In this document: positions 47,601 to 53,850 of the stretch, in pieces
Layout: each line of letters starts with the position of its first letter
Numbering within the stretch: the stretch's first letter is position 1
Origin: Apostichopus japonicus
Taxonomy: Eukaryota; Echinodermata; Holothuroidea; Aspidochirotida; Stichopodidae
Assembly: GCF_037975245.1 (NCBI RefSeq)
Contig: NC_092566.1
Span: 14,884,501 to 14,948,500, forward strand
DNA length: 64,000 nucleotides
Reading direction: 5' to 3'
Position numbers and translations under genes: made by a program
The notes under the pieces: model-generated
What the model saw: the letters and a program-made list of their open reading frames with translations, nothing else
What the model was told of the DNA's origin: nothing
Database searches by the model: none

Positions 47601-49172
47601 GAAATTCCTCGGTAAGTGATATCAACTCACAGTTTGATCAAGTTGGGGCAAAATTTTTGTGCCTGCCAACCCTTCGTCTCAAAACAATCGTTTTGCCTCT
47701 GGTTGCCCAAAGTACACCAAATTGTTGAATTTTTTGTCTCTCATTAGTTTCAAAGAAACTAGACTTGAGATATTTATGTATTTTAGATCCGCTGCAAGCA
47801 GGAACTCGCGAAGAAGCCATCATTGGCTTATCAAAGCAGCAAGCTGACCGAAGTCAGTCTCTTAGATTCATATTTAACGTCCATGATTATGAATTGTCGA
47901 TTTTGTGAACAACTCTGTAACTGGACGACATACATTAATCTTAGAGTGACTGCAAGCAGGAACTCGCGAAGAAGTCATCATTGGTTTATCAAAGCCGCAA
48001 GCTGACCGAAGTCAGTCTCTTACTGTAGATTCATATTTAACGTCTATGATTATGAATTGTCGATTGTGAACAACTCTGTAACTGGAAGACATACATTAGT
48101 CTTGGAGTGACTCAAACTCGGTACCTTATGATTGAAAGGCAACGGCGTTAACCACTGAGCTAACACTCCTAATCCTGTAAGAAATTTATAACCTCCTTTG
48201 TTACGTATATCTGTACCAAAATGTATTTTGGTACCAACGTGTACTAAATTTTGTCAAAATTGTGTAAAACCTTGTCAAAATTGTGTACCAAAATCACTGC
48301 AAAAAAATTATTCATAAATCTCCTAAAAGAACTATCCATCGTAATAAGTTTGGTAAGTTGTGAAACTTACTTTCATTGTTTTCCTTAAATATTTCGGGGC
48401 AAAGATTTGGCGCTCTGCATCATCCAGGCTGTTTGCAAACTTTGAACTCCGCAGTTCATTTCAATATAAAAAAGTCTGCAATTCTGTTTACACAATTTTT
48501 CTTATTGCATTTTCTCATGCCATTAACTAAATGATTTTAGACAAAGAAAATCTCTAAGCAAGCAAATTTTTTAGAATTGCATCATTTATACTGTACTCGT
48601 TAATGTGCAGTTAATCAAAAAGTCTGTAAAAGGAGTCCTTTGATATAGGCAGCCAATGCCGGTCCTTGAAAACATTTTCTAGACAGCTTGCCAATAGAAT
48701 CTACTTTATTGTTTGCACCTTCGTGATCTCACTTACTCTCGTAAACCTTTCAGTCGCTTAAATTTAACAAAATTGAAAGACCAAATTTTCAAGCAGCTTC
48801 TTAAAATATAATATCTGCGTATTGTTTTCGTCCTGTGTACATTCCAGGAGACACACTTTGAAATTTAAAGAAAACTTCATGAAGGCCTCTGTTTTATTAG
48901 TTTTATTTTGGTCAGTGGTCCACCAAGCCCCCCTATTCTTGTCTTTTTTGGTTTCGTCAGTATTCCTCACTGGGAGTGACCGCATACCGATCGAAGGGAT
49001 GAAGTCGCTCAAGCCGACCTTTCAGCCGATCAAGAGCGGAGTCCATTTCTACCCGGTCGCTCACACGTGTTTCAATCTCCTAGACCTGCCTATGTATGAG
49101 GTCGAAGACGACCTTCGAGAGAAACTGCTCGCGGCTATAGCCCATGCGTCGACCGGATTCACGATTGTTTGA
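17123..49172 (+). CDS. HERC4: HERC4-like E3 ubiquitin ligase (RCC1-like propeller + HECT), 20 coding exons
   Basis: Exons: 17123-17357, 18752-18914, 19449-19525, 20913-21137, 22783-22874, 24906-25036, 26404-26626, 27582-27754, 28895-29006, 31180-31375, 32336-32484, 34366-34488, 35164-35274, 36818-37042, 38871-38966, 44706-44824, 45286-45483, 46554-46737, 47509-47611, 48961-49172. All have GT-AG introns with matching phases and total 3147 nt, giving 1048 residues, the size of vertebrate HERC3/HERC4. Residues 1-382 are RCC1-type blades (CGANDKGQLGQ, WGDNTHGQLGIG, WGKNSYGQLGLG). Residues about 690-1048 are the HECT domain, with catalytic Cys1015 in PVAHTCFNLLDLP and the required Phe four residues from the C-terminus (GFTIV). 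Small HERCs transfer ubiquitin from E2 to substrates; HERC4 is cytosolic. The start has A at -3 and G at +4. HERC3 cannot be excluded; this may be the single invertebrate small HERC. Confidence 0.92.
17467..17843. mobile_element. hAT-type MITE in HERC4 intron 1
   Basis: Ends CAGGGTTTCCCTAACT and (inverted) CATGGCTTCCCTAACT form terminal inverted repeats. Flanks CTATAAAG and CTTATAAAG look like an 8-bp target duplication with one inserted base. No coding capacity. Confidence 0.55.
18003..18292 (-). mobile_element. tRNA-derived SINE, family B, inverted copy
   Basis: Reverse complement of the 26745-27060 SINE. It shares the tail ACCGTTATCAGTGGATA, the block GTTATC.(T/C)GTTGACCAG and the GGGCAAGGCACTT body. 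It lies antisense in HERC4 intron 1. Confidence 0.65.
19849..20060 (+). mobile_element. SINE with tRNA-Leu/Ser-like head
   Basis: GTGGCCGAGTGGATAAAGG is an A-box of the tRNA-Leu/Ser type, and GGTTCGGGGCTCGATTCCC contains a B-box. A variable-arm-sized gap separates them. There is no matching acceptor stem or clean cloverleaf, so this is read as a SINE promoter and not a tRNA gene. It lies in HERC4 intron 3. Confidence 0.55.
21135..21143 (+). promoter_or_regulatory. HERC4: Overlapping 5' splice sites of HERC4 exon 4, 3 nt apart
   Basis: The exon 4 end reads GACG|GTA|GTAAGT. GTAAGT (from 21138) is the stronger donor and gives DCDGKKSFP at the junction. GTAGTA (from 21135) would remove one residue and keep the frame. 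Confidence 0.6.
21671..22010. mobile_element. hAT-type MITE in HERC4 intron 4
   Basis: Perfect 12-bp terminal inverted repeats CAGTGGCGGAGC/GCTCCGCCACTG bound 340 bp. The flanks CTCCCACG and CTCCCACC are a 7-of-8 target duplication, as expected for hAT elements. No coding capacity. Confidence 0.75.
22210..22530 (+). mobile_element. tRNA-derived SINE, family A, copy 2
   Basis: Matches 1499-1790: CTGGCTAAGGCGTTGGA, ATTGCTGGTTCGACTCCTAC, GGGTTAAATGGGTACCTGTG and an ATTATTATTATC tail. It lies in HERC4 intron 4, about 250 bp before exon 5. Confidence 0.75.
22783..22874 (+). CDS. HERC4: HERC4 exon 5
   Basis: Encodes KSFPFLLKGMRTQGVQYISC plus GQNHTVMLTF, the end of one propeller blade. The acceptor is TTTCTATGCAG and the donor TTT|GTGAGT. 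Its last 22 bases and the donor are the founder sequence of the adjacent 46-bp array, so many near-identical copies of this exon end follow. Confidence 0.9.
22853..24187 (+). repeat. 46-bp tandem array that copies the exon 5 end and its 5' splice site
   Basis: I count 29 occurrences of the GATGTTAAC core, the first inside exon 5 and 28 in intron 5, at 46-47 bp spacing. Each unit holds CATACTGTGATGTTAACC (coding in exon 5), then TCTGTGAGTATCTG (the donor), then ACTCTATAAAAC. Nearly all copies keep GTGAGT; exceptions are GTGAGA (two), GTGAAT and GTTAGT. Unit variants (AAAAA, CTACAAAA, GTAACTGTG) recur in blocks, showing a three-unit higher-order duplication around 23580-23880. No spacers are present, so this is not a CRISPR array. 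Confidence 0.95.
24188..24905. other. Rest of HERC4 intron 5
   Basis: No coding sequence supported. Contains TTTCATTTTCATTTCATTT and a G-rich stretch near 24556-24590, and ends in the exon 6 acceptor GTTTGTCGATCCAG. Confidence 0.5.
25489..26290 (+). repeat. ~73-bp tandem array in HERC4 intron 6
   Basis: About eleven copies of a unit containing CATTTGTCCACTTTCCCATT, GTCCACCCACACTCATCTAA and AATACAAAATAATACAAA. The period is near 73 bp, and the array ends about 110 bp before exon 7. Repetitive open frames on both strands come from it and are not genes. Confidence 0.9.
26745..27060 (+). mobile_element. tRNA-derived SINE, family B
   Basis: Head GTGTTGTGGTCAAGTGGTGA (A-box) and GCAGGTTCGAATCCTGG (B-box), then GTTGTGTCCTTGGGCAAGGC, and a tail ending in CTAACTATTATAACTATT. 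An inverted relative lies at 18003-18292. It lies in HERC4 intron 7. Confidence 0.7.
27582..35274 (+). CDS. HERC4: HERC4 exons 8-13: linker between propeller and HECT domain
   Basis: Residues 383-670. Recognisable small-HERC segments follow in order: VIDEDFISRIVDSVFDEDVK, SCLNRSFLKK joined to NNEHFGSSRQNHGVDLDLAR, LPMSPPDIEALRLYLLLMEF, WWSGCQPRHFRRVVKVYQR, FNFFYINELSDLLDLREHF and FTFCDFPFVFDVLTKSHMLH. The exon 9 donor is chosen as TGT|GTATGT because it keeps phase with exon 10; GTGTAT two bases earlier is a weaker alternative. Confidence 0.85.
27776..28260 (+). pseudogene. LINE 3' end fragment in HERC4 intron 8
   Basis: Starts 22 bp past the exon 8 donor. It reads IWNALPNNICDAKTLATFKK then LLKTHFSF, a LINE polymerase C-terminus, followed by a 3' UTR ending AAGAGCGCTATATAAATCTG and a (TAA)n tail. 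Part of the 3' UTR (ACTTAAAACTCACTTTT.C) is duplicated at 27850 and 28028. Confidence 0.75.
28655..28818. repeat. Inverted repeat with 46-bp arms
   Basis: Arms 28655-28700 and 28773-28818 (GGGTTAATCAACGGTCTAGC at the outer ends) differ at two positions and enclose 72 bp. A third partial copy (GGTTAATCCTGTGAGTAACG) lies near 28527. Transcribed RNA could form a long hairpin in HERC4 intron 8. Confidence 0.85.
29130..29396 (-). mobile_element. Dispersed non-autonomous DNA element, family C, inverted copy
   Basis: Reverse complement of 11860-12165 over nearly its whole length (GGCAAATTCCTTGCTACGCG, GAAGTGCCATTTCCAGTGAT). It lies in HERC4 intron 9. Confidence 0.6.
29740..30930 (+). repeat. Pyrimidine-rich minisatellite with acceptor-like sites
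   Basis: About 1 kb of almost only C and T on the plus strand; from 30220 it is built from CTCTGCCTCCCTTACCCCT-like units. TTTCTCCTCAG|TG, a good 3' splice acceptor, occurs near 30450, 30520, 30623 and 30862, with CTCTCCCCTCAG near 30659. The true exon 10 acceptor lies 250 bp downstream. Long Pro/Leu/Ser frames here are artefacts of the repeat. Confidence 0.9.
31530..32100 (+). repeat. GTT/GAT-rich tandem array in HERC4 intron 10
   Basis: About six copies of a roughly 90-bp unit containing GATGCTGATCTTGTTGATAC, TAATGTTCATATTGTTGGTG and ATGGTGGTTGTGTTGTTGAT. The trinucleotide bias makes all three frames open (Leu/Met, Asp/Val and, on the minus strand, Asn/Ser/Ile), which explains the long spurious frames. 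Confidence 0.9.
32650..33260 (+). repeat. Second GTT/GAT/GGT-rich array, HERC4 intron 11
   Basis: Less regular than the 31.5-kb array but the same composition (GTTGATGTTGTTGTTGATGG, GTTGCTGTTGCTGGTAGTAG repeated at 32810 and 32890). No protein-like pattern beyond trinucleotide repetition. Confidence 0.85.
33376..33806. mobile_element. MITE-like element with ~30-bp terminal inverted repeats
   Basis: AGTCCAGATCAAAATTTCTT at 33376 matches, inverted, the sequence ending at 33806 (AAATTTTGACCTGGACT). The match runs about 30 bp with one mismatch. There is no coding capacity and the target duplication is unclear. It lies in HERC4 intron 11. Confidence 0.6.
35360..36265 (+). repeat. ~94-bp tandem array in HERC4 intron 13
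   Basis: About ten variable copies of a unit with TTTTGGATAGCACCTTTCAG, ATTAAGTGTTGGTCATAGAA, TGTTAAAAATACAAAA and TATTGTGACTCTTTTAAG. Some copies are shortened (35945-36060). Confidence 0.9.
36818..49172 (+). CDS. HERC4: HERC4 exons 14-20: HECT catalytic domain
   Basis: Residues 671-1048. Exon 14 carries WLVLEIDRRNIVAS and FRGEEAIDAGGVKK; exon 15 EFFMLIMREILDPKYGMFKF; exon 16 LVGMLCGLAIYNHTI; exon 17 FCLSFEYSDTVYGTVETNEL; exon 18 VCGGKVLDFCHPDELQVMVV; exon 19 YKGEYYHNHNTIKMFWKVF; exon 20 FLTGSDRIPIEGMKSLKP and the catalytic Cys1015. The start of exon 14 is set by an in-frame stop upstream and the only usable AG (CTCTCTGAAAAG at 36817), which aligns the protein without gaps to vertebrate HERC4. 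All intron phases agree. Introns 13 and 15 hold the 94-bp array and the Ty3/gypsy element. Confidence 0.92.
37854..37949 (+). CDS. HERC4: Candidate 96-nt in-frame cassette exon inside the HERC4 HECT domain
   Basis: It lies between exons 14 and 15 with a good acceptor (CACCTTTGTCTTTAG) and donor (GAG|GTAAGA). It has 32 codons, no stop, and phase 0 at both ends: VEYNWCVHPEEWSNSSPILK then RNLLNEAFSSME. Inclusion would insert 32 residues between DAGGVKK and EFFMLIMRE, which are contiguous in known HECT proteins. By chance, exon 15 is also exactly 96 nt; the two are not similar in sequence. It could be a true alternative exon or a chance open frame with splice-like ends. Confidence 0.45.
38184..38717. 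mobile_element. Element with inverted repeat ends, HERC4 intron between exons 14 and 15
   Basis: Left end GGAGAC...GGAG..TCATGTGACGTGCTC is matched in inverse by GAGCACGTCACATGA..CTCC...GTCTCC on the right. The arms are about 45-50 bp with small indels around a roughly 450-bp interior. There is no coding frame and no clear target duplication. Confidence 0.55.
39491..39663 (-). repeat. LTR (3' LTR of the Ty3/gypsy element)
   Basis: 173 bp, identical by eye to 43960-44132. On the minus strand it starts TGTTATATATCAG, ends GGGTATAACA and contains AAAATAAACAG, a possible poly(A) signal. Confidence 0.95.
39664..39675 (-). promoter_or_regulatory. Polypurine tract
   Basis: Minus strand GGTAGGAAGGAG directly abuts the 3' LTR, the expected plus-strand priming site. 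Confidence 0.75.
39785..40918 (-). CDS. Ty3/gypsy integrase portion of pol
   Basis: 377 codons. It contains the CTQC half of the HHCC zinc finger, the catalytic core with D in HIDYAEVNGQN, D in LVSDNGPQFRS and E in NGLAERNVQTFKN, and a basic C-terminus ending RSGRVVRPPKRLEI. The core order is that of Ty3/gypsy integrases. It begins in a frame one base away from the upstream pol frame, with the break inside the zinc finger, so the histidine half is reached in the other frame. It is one polyprotein region in intact relatives. Confidence 0.9.
   Translation of the reverse strand: MSRMKALARCYVWWPGLDKDIEDKVRLCTQCIQVQKAPNPEPLLLWPWATQPWQRVHIDYAEVNGQNFLLVVDSHSKWLEVLPMNTTTSTATINVLRTLFARYGLPIQLVSDNGPQFRSEEFQNFLKSNGVDHTLTPPYHPAMNGLAERNVQTFKNAFAKSSGETLGHKVANVLFTLRNTPNTTTGKTPSELFLKRSPRTRLSLVKPSLQRNVEKRQDAAKQQRDRSSSVRQFDLYQPVRVRNVRGGKDRWIPGTIVKVKGPRTYIVRIPGNNRRFVHSDHLIPDDTGANAMAGKPNINSPMDADVVPVPVNVPQTTRELGQSSNLDQPGPSTTSPVVSGSPVHTGQTPVVAAESPAPSATVTRSGRVVRPPKRLEI
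40915..42975 (-). CDS. Ty3/gypsy pol: protease, reverse transcriptase, RNase H
   Basis: 686 codons from the first Met; the frame is open upstream to the gag overlap near 43070. Protease active site is DTGA; RT has YIDD in FCYIDDILIATEN and RVCGDYKALN; RNase H has LVLSVDASPCGLGAVLGH. It stops at 40917-40915, where the integrase zinc finger continues in another frame, consistent with a one-base loss in this copy. Confidence 0.92.
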   Translation of the reverse strand: MITLVVGDTNVPITMEIDTGAARSTISEHVYKSSLAHYPIKDTNITLRGYSGEKVPVIGSIVVTAKYGGSSCRMDLLVVKGSRPSLFGRDHLSKIKLDWENIFVVSEPKPAKFGIQNLGNPVSPTLENLLSHNQKIFSSREMGIKGFSARLRVKAKSTPKYQKSRPVPYSLLSKVENEYEKLIKNDIVTQVNYSEWASPVVHVQKGNGEIRVCGDYKALNECIEDEGYKLPNTNDLFAKLAQGGTHPKVFSVLDLSGAFNQLFLDDESARLLVMNTHKGLLSPKRLCYGVKTAPAIFQETMDKILSGLDNVFCYIDDILIATENEDSHLKALDAVFARLNMHNVRLNGTKCQFMKSKIRYLGHELTSEGVSPLQDKIEAIQKAPRPTNVSELKSFLGMVNYYGKFVRNLSSQMQPLYALLQHNINWVWSDDCEQAFVNAKNALASNQVLTHFDPNKPLVLSVDASPCGLGAVLGHRYPDGSDRPIAYASRTLSQTEKNYAQIEKEALAITFWIKKFHLYLYGTNFTLITDHQPLTKIFGPKHGIPALAAARMQRWAVLLSAYQYNIEYRSSAKNANADLLSRLPVGEASSGDPEEYFVFETVLMETPITATEISKHTDKDPVLAKVLEFTLSGWPNHCVDPAIQPYFTRRDELSLEDGCLIWGRRVIIPSKLHELILVNFMNVIRA
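43056..43898 (-). CDS. Ty3/gypsy gag with two CCHC zinc knuckles
   Basis: 280 codons. An N-terminal helical capsid-like region precedes two CX2CX4HX4C knuckles, CYRCGGSNHKPDDC and CHSCGKKGHIQRAC, which bind RNA. The start is the first Met after the primer-binding site. The frame ends in TAG, just past a GGGGG run where pol overlaps in the -1 frame. Confidence 0.9.
   Translation of the reverse strand: MAVYGNIGPFDNTVESFEDYADRCDAFIVANDIAEARQANFFLATVGADTFKLLKTVCSPDKPCTQTYAHLKTILKGHFSPKPIVIAERFKFWAASQSETESVADFIVRLKNLATHCDFNAFLLEALRDRLVSGLHTRFVKTQTQLLSTADLTFDKAKTKCLADEMAGIATREHIDAGSSVSTNRLNWRSPQGQGRRSQGTRNNNKHNRPNQQPWQANSAQSCYRCGGSNHKPDDCRFREVNCHSCGKKGHIQRACRSGAKGPQSQNSSQNQTRTGGHSM
43068..43074 (-). 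promoter_or_regulatory. Candidate -1 frameshift site between gag and pol
   Basis: Minus-strand A GGG GGT lies 10-16 bases before the gag stop. The pol frame is open from here and lies at -1, so slippage on the G run would make Gag-Pol. Confidence 0.55.
43941..43956 (-). promoter_or_regulatory. tRNA primer-binding site
   Basis: Minus strand TGGCGACGAACTAAGG begins three bases inside the 5' LTR. The TGG start pairs with a tRNA CCA end; the tRNA was not identified. Confidence 0.65.
43960..44132 (-). repeat. LTR (5' LTR of the Ty3/gypsy element)
   Basis: Identical by eye to 39491-39663; followed on the plus strand by the GATAT target duplication at 44133-44137. Confidence 0.95.
45634..46062 (-). 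pseudogene. LINE 3' end with intact-looking RT C-terminus
   Basis: The minus-strand frame (46030-45740) reads LKARNGLAPVYLQELLQEYR, RSAPQLWNSLPLYLRTIQ and FQKELKTFLFMNAYLFV, the C-terminus of a non-LTR polymerase. The 3' UTR AAAAGCGCTTTACAAATTCT and a (TAT)n tail follow. Same family as 15300-15520. It lies in HERC4 intron 17, antisense. Confidence 0.8.
47129..47220. repeat. Short tandem repeat with CRE-like motif
   Basis: GCACTATGACATCACAGATACTAG-type units repeat three to four times in HERC4 intron 18. One copy holds a full TGACGTCA palindrome (47179-47186), the others TGACATCA. Confidence 0.7.
47790..48110 (-). repeat. Two-copy tandem repeat (~160 bp), probably a SINE body
   Basis: GCAAGCAGGAACTCGCGAAG to ACATACATTA.TCTT.GAGTG occurs twice in direct order at about 90-95% identity. 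It adjoins the tRNA-like head at 48105-48172, so it may be the duplicated body of a minus-strand SINE in HERC4 intron 19. Confidence 0.7.
48105..48172 (-). mobile_element. tRNA-like SINE head
   Basis: On the minus strand GGAGTGTTAGCTCAGTGGTT is a good 5' half with A-box. ACCGAGTTTGAGTCACTCC closes a GGAGTG/CACTCC acceptor-like stem. There is no proper anticodon arm, and it joins a repeated body, so it is a SINE and not a tRNA gene. Confidence 0.6.
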
Positions 49173-50455
49173 GAAGGCTCCTGACTTAACGGCAGAGGCC
49201 CAAACAATTCATTCCCAGCTAGACGCCCGGTAAATTTCTTACTACCCGTATCGTAGATATTGCAATAAACGGTACATTTCTGTTGATCTGCGAATTGAGT
49301 AGGAACGATTTTTATCAGGAAAGCCAGAAAAAAAATGCACAGAGATCTTTTTTAAGCCGATCGTAAACCGAAAATAATACCTTGTTGATGATTGTAATTT
49401 ATGTAGATTTAATAGGCCCCTGTGCATAAATTGAAGTGTATCTGACACATCTTTAAATTATAAAATGTTCATTTTTCTTTTCATGAATTTTTCATCCACC
49501 CATCATTATTAGGGGCTTCATAATATCATTTATAGGAGTCTTTTTACTTGGTTTCAGCAAACATACACAACAAACAAAAATGGCATTAATCTATCAAGAA
49601 ATATGCTTTGCATTGTTTACTATGTTGTTGCGTTAAATTGTCAGAGCCCCCCTCACCCCCCCCCCCCCCCCCGAAGAAATGTTATGTCTGTTCCTTCCAT
49701 CAACAAGGGTAAACAAGAAGGCTGAAATTTTAAAACATACAACATAAGAAATAATGTAGAACACCGCCTTACTATTGGAAATGGGATTTCATCATATGAC
49801 TACCCTAAAATATCTCTTTAAGCTGCATTTTCAGAAGAATAAAAGGTTTTTCTTCGGACAATTCGAATTTGACACTTTCTTTAGCGAATAGTCCAAATTT
49901 GTTCATTTGATGAACTTGTCGGACAAAAGTTTCCACTGCAGAGAGGGTCGCCGTAATACAGATAAAACTGATTGGACCTCTGCGCAGCCTTGAAAGGAAG
50001 TTTGTTTTTTTTTGCCAGAAAAAAACCTTCAATGACTGCCTACTATAGAACTATCAGTAAAAACTTACCCCTGTGGATAAAAATGAAACACATGCTGTTG
50101 GGATATTCCAATGTTTGGGCAGACATCAAAGTGAATCATACTAAATTGTTTAACAAACTGAACAGTAATAGATTATTTCCCAATAGTTTGGGGGTGTGGG
50201 GGTGGGGTGGGGGGAATGGATGAAAGAATGAACAGTTAGTGGAAAAATGACATTTAACTATTAAAATTTATCAAATGATCAAATGTGATCATATGATTAT
50301 ATTTTTTGGAAACATTTTTTTCCCCCTTTGTAAATGAGATCTGCCAGACTGGAAAACAGTTATTAGTTTAGTTTAGTAGAAAAAAGGATCAGGAGGGACA
50401 CTTAAGTCCCCATCAAGGACCCTATAGAGAGAGAGAAAAAAAATGAAGACACAAA
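49173..50455. other. HERC4 3' flank, no gene seen
   Basis: Probable 3' UTR. AATAAA at 49264-49269 is a candidate poly(A) signal. C-rich run near 49655-49672. No coding frame supported. Confidence 0.5.
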
Positions 50456-50458
50456 CAC

Positions 50459-50700
50459 TCAGACCCCATTACAATGCTTAAAGTGCTTGTCCAAAGCATT
50501 CTTAAACCCATTCCCACCACTTGCAAGTACAACTTTCTCAGGCAAACCGGTCCACTCATTCACAACCCTATTAGAAAAAAAGTTATGCCGAATAATAATC
50601 CTACTTTGTGACTTTTGGAGTTTAAGACAATGACCTCTGGTACAACTACTATTAGCAAACATGAACAAGTCGGTAAAGGATAAATTTATTAATTATAGTT
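50459..50700 (-). pseudogene. LINE RT C-terminal fragment, second family
   Basis: Minus-strand frame TRGHCLKLQKSQSRIIIRHN then FFSNRVVNEWTGLPEKVVLA and FKNALDKHF is the C-terminus of a non-LTR polymerase of a different family from 45.6 kb. Truncated at both ends of the domain. Confidence 0.75.
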
Positions 50701-53542
50701 GCTAATATTCTTTCTCATATGAAGAGAATTTTTATTCTGTTTTGGCTGTCATGGTTTGACTTTCTTATGTATATATACTTTATTGTGCCTTACATATTAT
50801 ATTTTAGGCCAGCCAATCAAAAATATGAGGCAGAGGGGGTAAAGCTTATACACTTCCAGGAAACAGAAATTTTCACTTTTGTAAAGTGTACATGTTTATT
50901 GTTTGTGATTTAATTTCGATTTATTTTTTCTCCACCTTCCCATCCCCCTGTCACACCAGCTTCCTACAATCGCCCTTCTATAGGAATTTGAATGTAGTGA
51001 TAAATAAGCATCAAAACACACCGAAACGACTTTAATAAGGTATGACTCTGTTTGTAACACTTATAATAAACCTGTACTGACGTAAATCACCTAATAAATT
51101 GTGACTTGTAATTTTAGTCACCTTAACAATTACTTGTGATTAGGTCACCTTAAAACTATGACTTGTAATTAAAGTCACCTGGGTTCAAGGAACACTTGTC
51201 TTGAAAAAGGGTCACCAGCATCACCTAAGGGATAAATTGGTTCCCTTCTGGTCTGGAAAGCTGGAAAAAGTAGGGCAAGGGGAAAATCTCTTATCTAGGT
51301 CCTAATAGTCCTTCAATGTTTTGAAGTTCAGACTACAAAAGTGAGTAAAAAATAACCTCATTTGAGCACTTTTTTTCGGATTGATATATTTTCCTAACTA
51401 TCCAAGAAAGGTTCCTTTGCAGTCTTTAGCTGTCAATAATGGATGCATACTATTCAGTTCTACAACAAACTTAAATGTTTTTCAATAAAACTTTGATAAT
51501 GTTAAAAGAATAGTAAAGGTGATTACCACTGGCAGATACAAGAATTCTGGAATAGCGCCTTCCCCTCTCTTTCTCCCCCTCTCTCTCCACCCGGGAGACA
51601 ATTAGACGTAGATACCGATATTACTAAGTAGCGGTGTGTATAAGAAAATATCGTCGGATCATGCTAAATATTTGACTCGTTTTAACCAATCTAATGTTTG
51701 CAGCTATGAAACGTACTGTCAAACGAATTTCAGAAGAGGGGGCTCATCTTCTTCTCTGGACCCAACACCTCTCCCATTTTAGACAAAGGATGACAACTTT
51801 TAAACTATTTTCAAAGAACTTTGAAGTTCTACTAATGTAGTTTGTTGCTTTGAAGAGACGCTTTCAAATCATATTGTTATCTATAAGAACCTGGTTCTTG
51901 ATGGTATAAAAAAAAATCGGTCTGTTTCAAATTGTGCAGTTCTTGAAGTAAATAAAAAAAAAGTATCTATAGTTTCTTGCATTGTCTACAGAAATGTATT
52001 GCTCTCACATGATAATCTTTTTTTTTCACTTTATCTGTATCTTTGTGTCATCTCGATGCAAATTGCATTATTAGATTAAAAAACAAAAATGAAATATTTG
52101 GAAACGATACGCTTGCAGCGAAAGTGATGAACCATTTATTGCAATCTAGCATATTATTGTCGTTCTCCTTTAAGAAAATAACTTCCAGTTTATGCATGAA
52201 GGTACATCTGAAAAGAAAAGGGGATTCCTTGCTTTTTATACTATTATTTACATTCAGATTTTCAGATAACCAACCAATTTTATATACTGACAGCATAATC
52301 TTGTGTACCGATAGGGTTAGCTATAGACTATACTACTTGTTAACAAGTCAAACGAGAAGGTTGGAGGCAGGGTGTGGGCTATAACCCCAGGTCAATAAAG
52401 GACCCCAGGGAAATATGAAACCGGGAGAAAAATGGGATAAAGAATAATTTTTTACCATTCTGATAATATACTTTAGGGAAACAGAATTCGAGGTATGCAA
52501 AAAGGTGCGCGAGATCTGGACGTTTCATTGACTAACGAAATTGTTGAAGAATCCCCCCCTAAAGAACTATTATCATGATTATTATTATACCAAATATGAT
52601 TTTTCAGTGCGTTTGTAAACTGAAGAAACTTTCGGTGGTATTATTTTTGTTTTGTGTAACGAGTAAAAACAACTGAAATCTTGAATACGAGTGGTTTTTA
52701 ATCTTGTATTATCATATGGATGTAGCGTATTAGGTTATAACTCATGACTGACTATACAAGCCTGTTTATATACAAAACCAGACTTAAATTTGATAATATG
52801 TTAGCCAATGATGCACGCTGTATATGGCTTAGTATATACTACCGTACTGTAGCCTAACTGGTTAGGAATTTTGGTTGACCATAGGATTGTGGACTCTACT
52901 TACCTACAGCTATCCACCCGTTTCCTCCACACACAAAAAATAATAATTGGGTTTGTACGTATTATTGCAAGTAAAGCAGCTGAGTGAAATGGCTTAACAA
53001 CCACTGACCAGCTATCTGAAATAACTTATGATAATTAGATACTTACGAAGCCACATAAATTCAAAACGACACAGGTCAATGCACGCCCCCAATAGTTGAA
53101 GTGTTTAAAGGGTGTGTGTTTAATAGATTTTTCTTGCTGAATATGTAGCCTCAAAGTGTTTCGTCTGCTTTTATGTGTATTTAATCCTCTGCCATTTATT
53201 TAGTTTTCTTTGTTTCTTTTCTTTTTCTTTCTTTGAGCTATCAAATTATATACAGAAATTATACGCAGAGAGAAAACCAAGAATAGGTTTCTTTCAATGT
53301 TTCAAAGAATCATCGCCTGGCTCTATCGTTGAATAAACATGTTTGTCTCGGATATTTCGACATGTTGACTTGTTTTTCTTTCTTTGTTGATATGGTTTTT
53401 AATTTTTTAAGTGATAGATGACAATAAGGGATTGTCTAAATTGTTTCACCTATTCTCCTTTTTTATTTATGGAAGTAATATTTGTGCTTTCATAATTAAC
53501 GCAACATTTGTAGCATCAATTAAGATGTAACACCAACTTAGT
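50701..53542. other. Intergenic, no gene seen
   Basis: A+T-rich sequence. I found no exon with family resemblance and no RNA gene. The 113-codon frame at 52043-52384 looks like chance. Confidence 0.45.
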
Positions 53543-53850
53543 GGGACTAACCTGGCGGGCGGGCGGCGTATTTTTTTTTCCCAGGACGAACGTGGACATC
53601 GGCCAATCAAATCCCTGGATTCCAAACATGTGACGCTTTTTCAAAAAAACATGTTCTGAATCTTTTTTCCTAGTTTTGACCCCAGATTATGAACGACAAT
53701 CCTGCAATTTCATAGAAACTGTATCCTTAACCCACTTTCTAAACCCTAACTCTGATTTCAAACGAATTTGTAAATTCCTGAAAAACCTGAAACCCACGTT
53801 CGTCCTGGGAAAAAAAAACGCGGGCGAGCAATGTCCGTGGGTCCCACAGC
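53543..53850. mobile_element. Inverted-repeat element (hairpin MITE)
   Basis: TTTTTTTTTCCCAGGACGAA at 53571 matches, inverted, TTCGTCCTGGGAAAAAAAAA at 53799. The arms extend about 28 bp almost perfectly, with weaker outer similarity (GGGACTAAC / GTGGGTCCC). The interior is about 200 bp and non-coding. Confidence 0.65.

Noticed and set aside
48105-48172. Functional tRNA gene on the minus strand
   Set aside because: The acceptor-like stem is good, but the anticodon arm does not pair and it joins a duplicated repeat body.
52043-52384. Possible 113-codon gene
   Set aside because: Composition follows the A+T-rich background; no recognisable domain and an overlapping frame on the other strand.
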